This document shows positions 63,180 to 64,000 of a stretch of DNA of 64,000 bases, piece by piece (within the stretch, counting starts at the first letter, position 1; the number at the start of each line of letters is the position of its first letter). Position numbers and translations under genes: made by a program. Under the pieces are notes generated by a model that saw only the letters and a program-made list of their open reading frames with translations, had not been told where the DNA came from and searched no databases. Origin of the DNA: Erythrobacter sp. (GTDB taxonomy: Bacteria > Pseudomonadota > Alphaproteobacteria > Sphingomonadales > Sphingomonadaceae); assembly GCA_029937545.1 (NCBI GenBank), contig JAPYPR010000006.1:62001-126000 (forward strand), given 5' to 3'.

Positions 63180-64000
63180 ATGGCGCGGTATATTTTCATC
63201 ACCGGCGGCGTGGTCTCCTCGCTCGGCAAAGGTCTCATGGCAGCATCGCTCGCTGCTCTCTTGCAGGCGCGCGGCTACAAGGTCCGCATCCGTAAGTTCG
63301 ACCCCTATCTCAACGTCGATCCGGGCACGATGAGCCCGTATCAGCACGGCGAGGTCTATGTGACCGATGACGGGGCGGAGACCGACCTCGACCTGGGGCA
63401 TTATGAACGCTTCACCGGCGTCTCCGCGCACCAGGGAGACAATGTCACCTCCGGCCGGGTCTACCAGCAGATTATCGCCAAGGAGCGGCGTGGCGATTAT
63501 CTCGGCGCGACCGTCCAGGTCGTCCCGCATGTCACCGATGCGATCAAGGAATTCGCGCTCGCCGACCAGGGCGATCACGATTTCATCCTGTGCGAGATCG
63601 GTGGCACTGTGGGCGATATCGAGAGCCTGCCCTTCATGGAAGCCATCCGCCAGCTCAGGAACGAGCTGGAGCCGATGCAGTCGCTCAGCGTACATGTGAC
63701 GCTTGTGCCTTACATCGCCGCGGCGGGCGAATTGAAGACCAAGCCGACCCAGCATTCCGTGCGCGAACTCGCAAGTCTTGGCATCAAGCCCGATGTCCTG
63801 CTTTGCCGCGCCGAGCATCCGATTCCGGATACCGAGCGGCAGAAAATCGCCAATTTTTGCAATGTACGCAAGGAAGCGGTCATCCCTGCGCTGGACGCGC
63901 CGTCGATCTATTCGGTGCCGCTGCAATACCATGGTGAGGGCCTCGACACCGAAGTGCTGCGCGGTTTCGGCATTAACAATGCGCCCGACCCGGACCTCTC
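63180..64000 (+). CDS. pyrG: CTP synthase, 5' part
   Basis: PyrG makes CTP from UTP, ATP and glutamine. About the first 273 residues are in the window: the synthetase domain with [20 protein letters not shown] (ATP loop), [41 protein letters not shown] (metal site) and [17 protein letters not shown]. The glutaminase domain is beyond the right edge. Confidence 0.97.
   Translation, partial: MARYIFITGGVVSSLGKGLMAASLAALLQARGYKVRIRKFDPYLNVDPGTMSPYQHGEVYVTDDGAETDLDLGHYERFTGVSAHQGDNVTSGRVYQQIIAKERRGDYLGATVQVVPHVTDAIKEFALADQGDHDFILCEIGGTVGDIESLPFMEAIRQLRNELEPMQSLSVHVTLVPYIAAAGELKTKPTQHSVRELASLGIKPDVLLCRAEHPIPDTERQKIANFCNVRKEAVIPALDAPSIYSVPLQYHGEGLDTEVLRGFGINNAPDPDL

Noticed and set aside
1-64000. 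CRISPR arrays, tRNA or rRNA genes, phage or plasmid modules
   Set aside because: No array of regularly spaced repeats, no tRNA cloverleaf in the few intergenic gaps, and no integrase, transposase or phage structural gene were seen on reading both strands.

Overview
The window is ordinary chromosomal DNA from a GC-rich alphaproteobacterium, most likely a sphingomonad of the Erythrobacteraceae type. The evidence is the 14-subunit nuo operon followed by birA-coaX-RNase J-DUF1467, an RNase E with a large acidic insert in its S1 region, a LexA gene behind a GTTC-N7-GTTC operator, a PpiD-trp-lexA-comEC-gltX-gltA block, and many GTG/TTG starts with 1-4 bp stop/start overlaps. Coding density is very high. 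I see no rRNA, tRNA, prophage, complete IS or CRISPR array. The species assignment is inference from gene order and protein character.

Layout. 1-6.8 kb: partial zapE, a hotdog thioesterase and sdhB on the minus strand, with a 266 bp MITE-like element between the last two; then an SDR, a serralysin-type protease, an ATP-grasp ligase and a methyltransferase. 6.8-14.7 kb: rne with a long leader, then amidase, PBP1A and prfB (cell wall and translation termination). 14.7-22.2 kb: a lipoprotein-like methyltransferase, a flavin oxidoreductase, an NTF2-like protein, a D-2-hydroxyacid dehydrogenase, small envelope proteins, a thiolase and an aldehyde dehydrogenase. 22.3-37.9 kb: nuoA-N (complex I), with three extra small genes inserted: a lipoprotein between nuoC and nuoD, and one small membrane protein on each side of nuoE. 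37.9-41.3 kb: birA, coaX, RNase J and a DUF1467 membrane protein.

41.3-48.0 kb is the least understood part. It holds a membrane-anchored coiled-coil protein with the architecture of the Caulobacter polarity factor TipN. Divergent from it are an Hpt-like protein whose phosphorylatable His position is Glu, a nucleotidyltransferase-like/membrane fusion, an unknown helical protein, and a histidine-kinase-like protein whose H-box His position is Pro.

48-64 kb: gltX-gltA (minus), a comEC gene broken by a single-base frameshift, lexA with its own SOS box, the trp operon (ppiD, trpE, a DUF2233 lipoprotein, pip, trpG, trpD, trpC), then tpiA, secG and the start of pyrG on the plus strand. Several intergenic regions carry a recurring TTGnnn-N16/17-TAGnnn promoter-like pattern.
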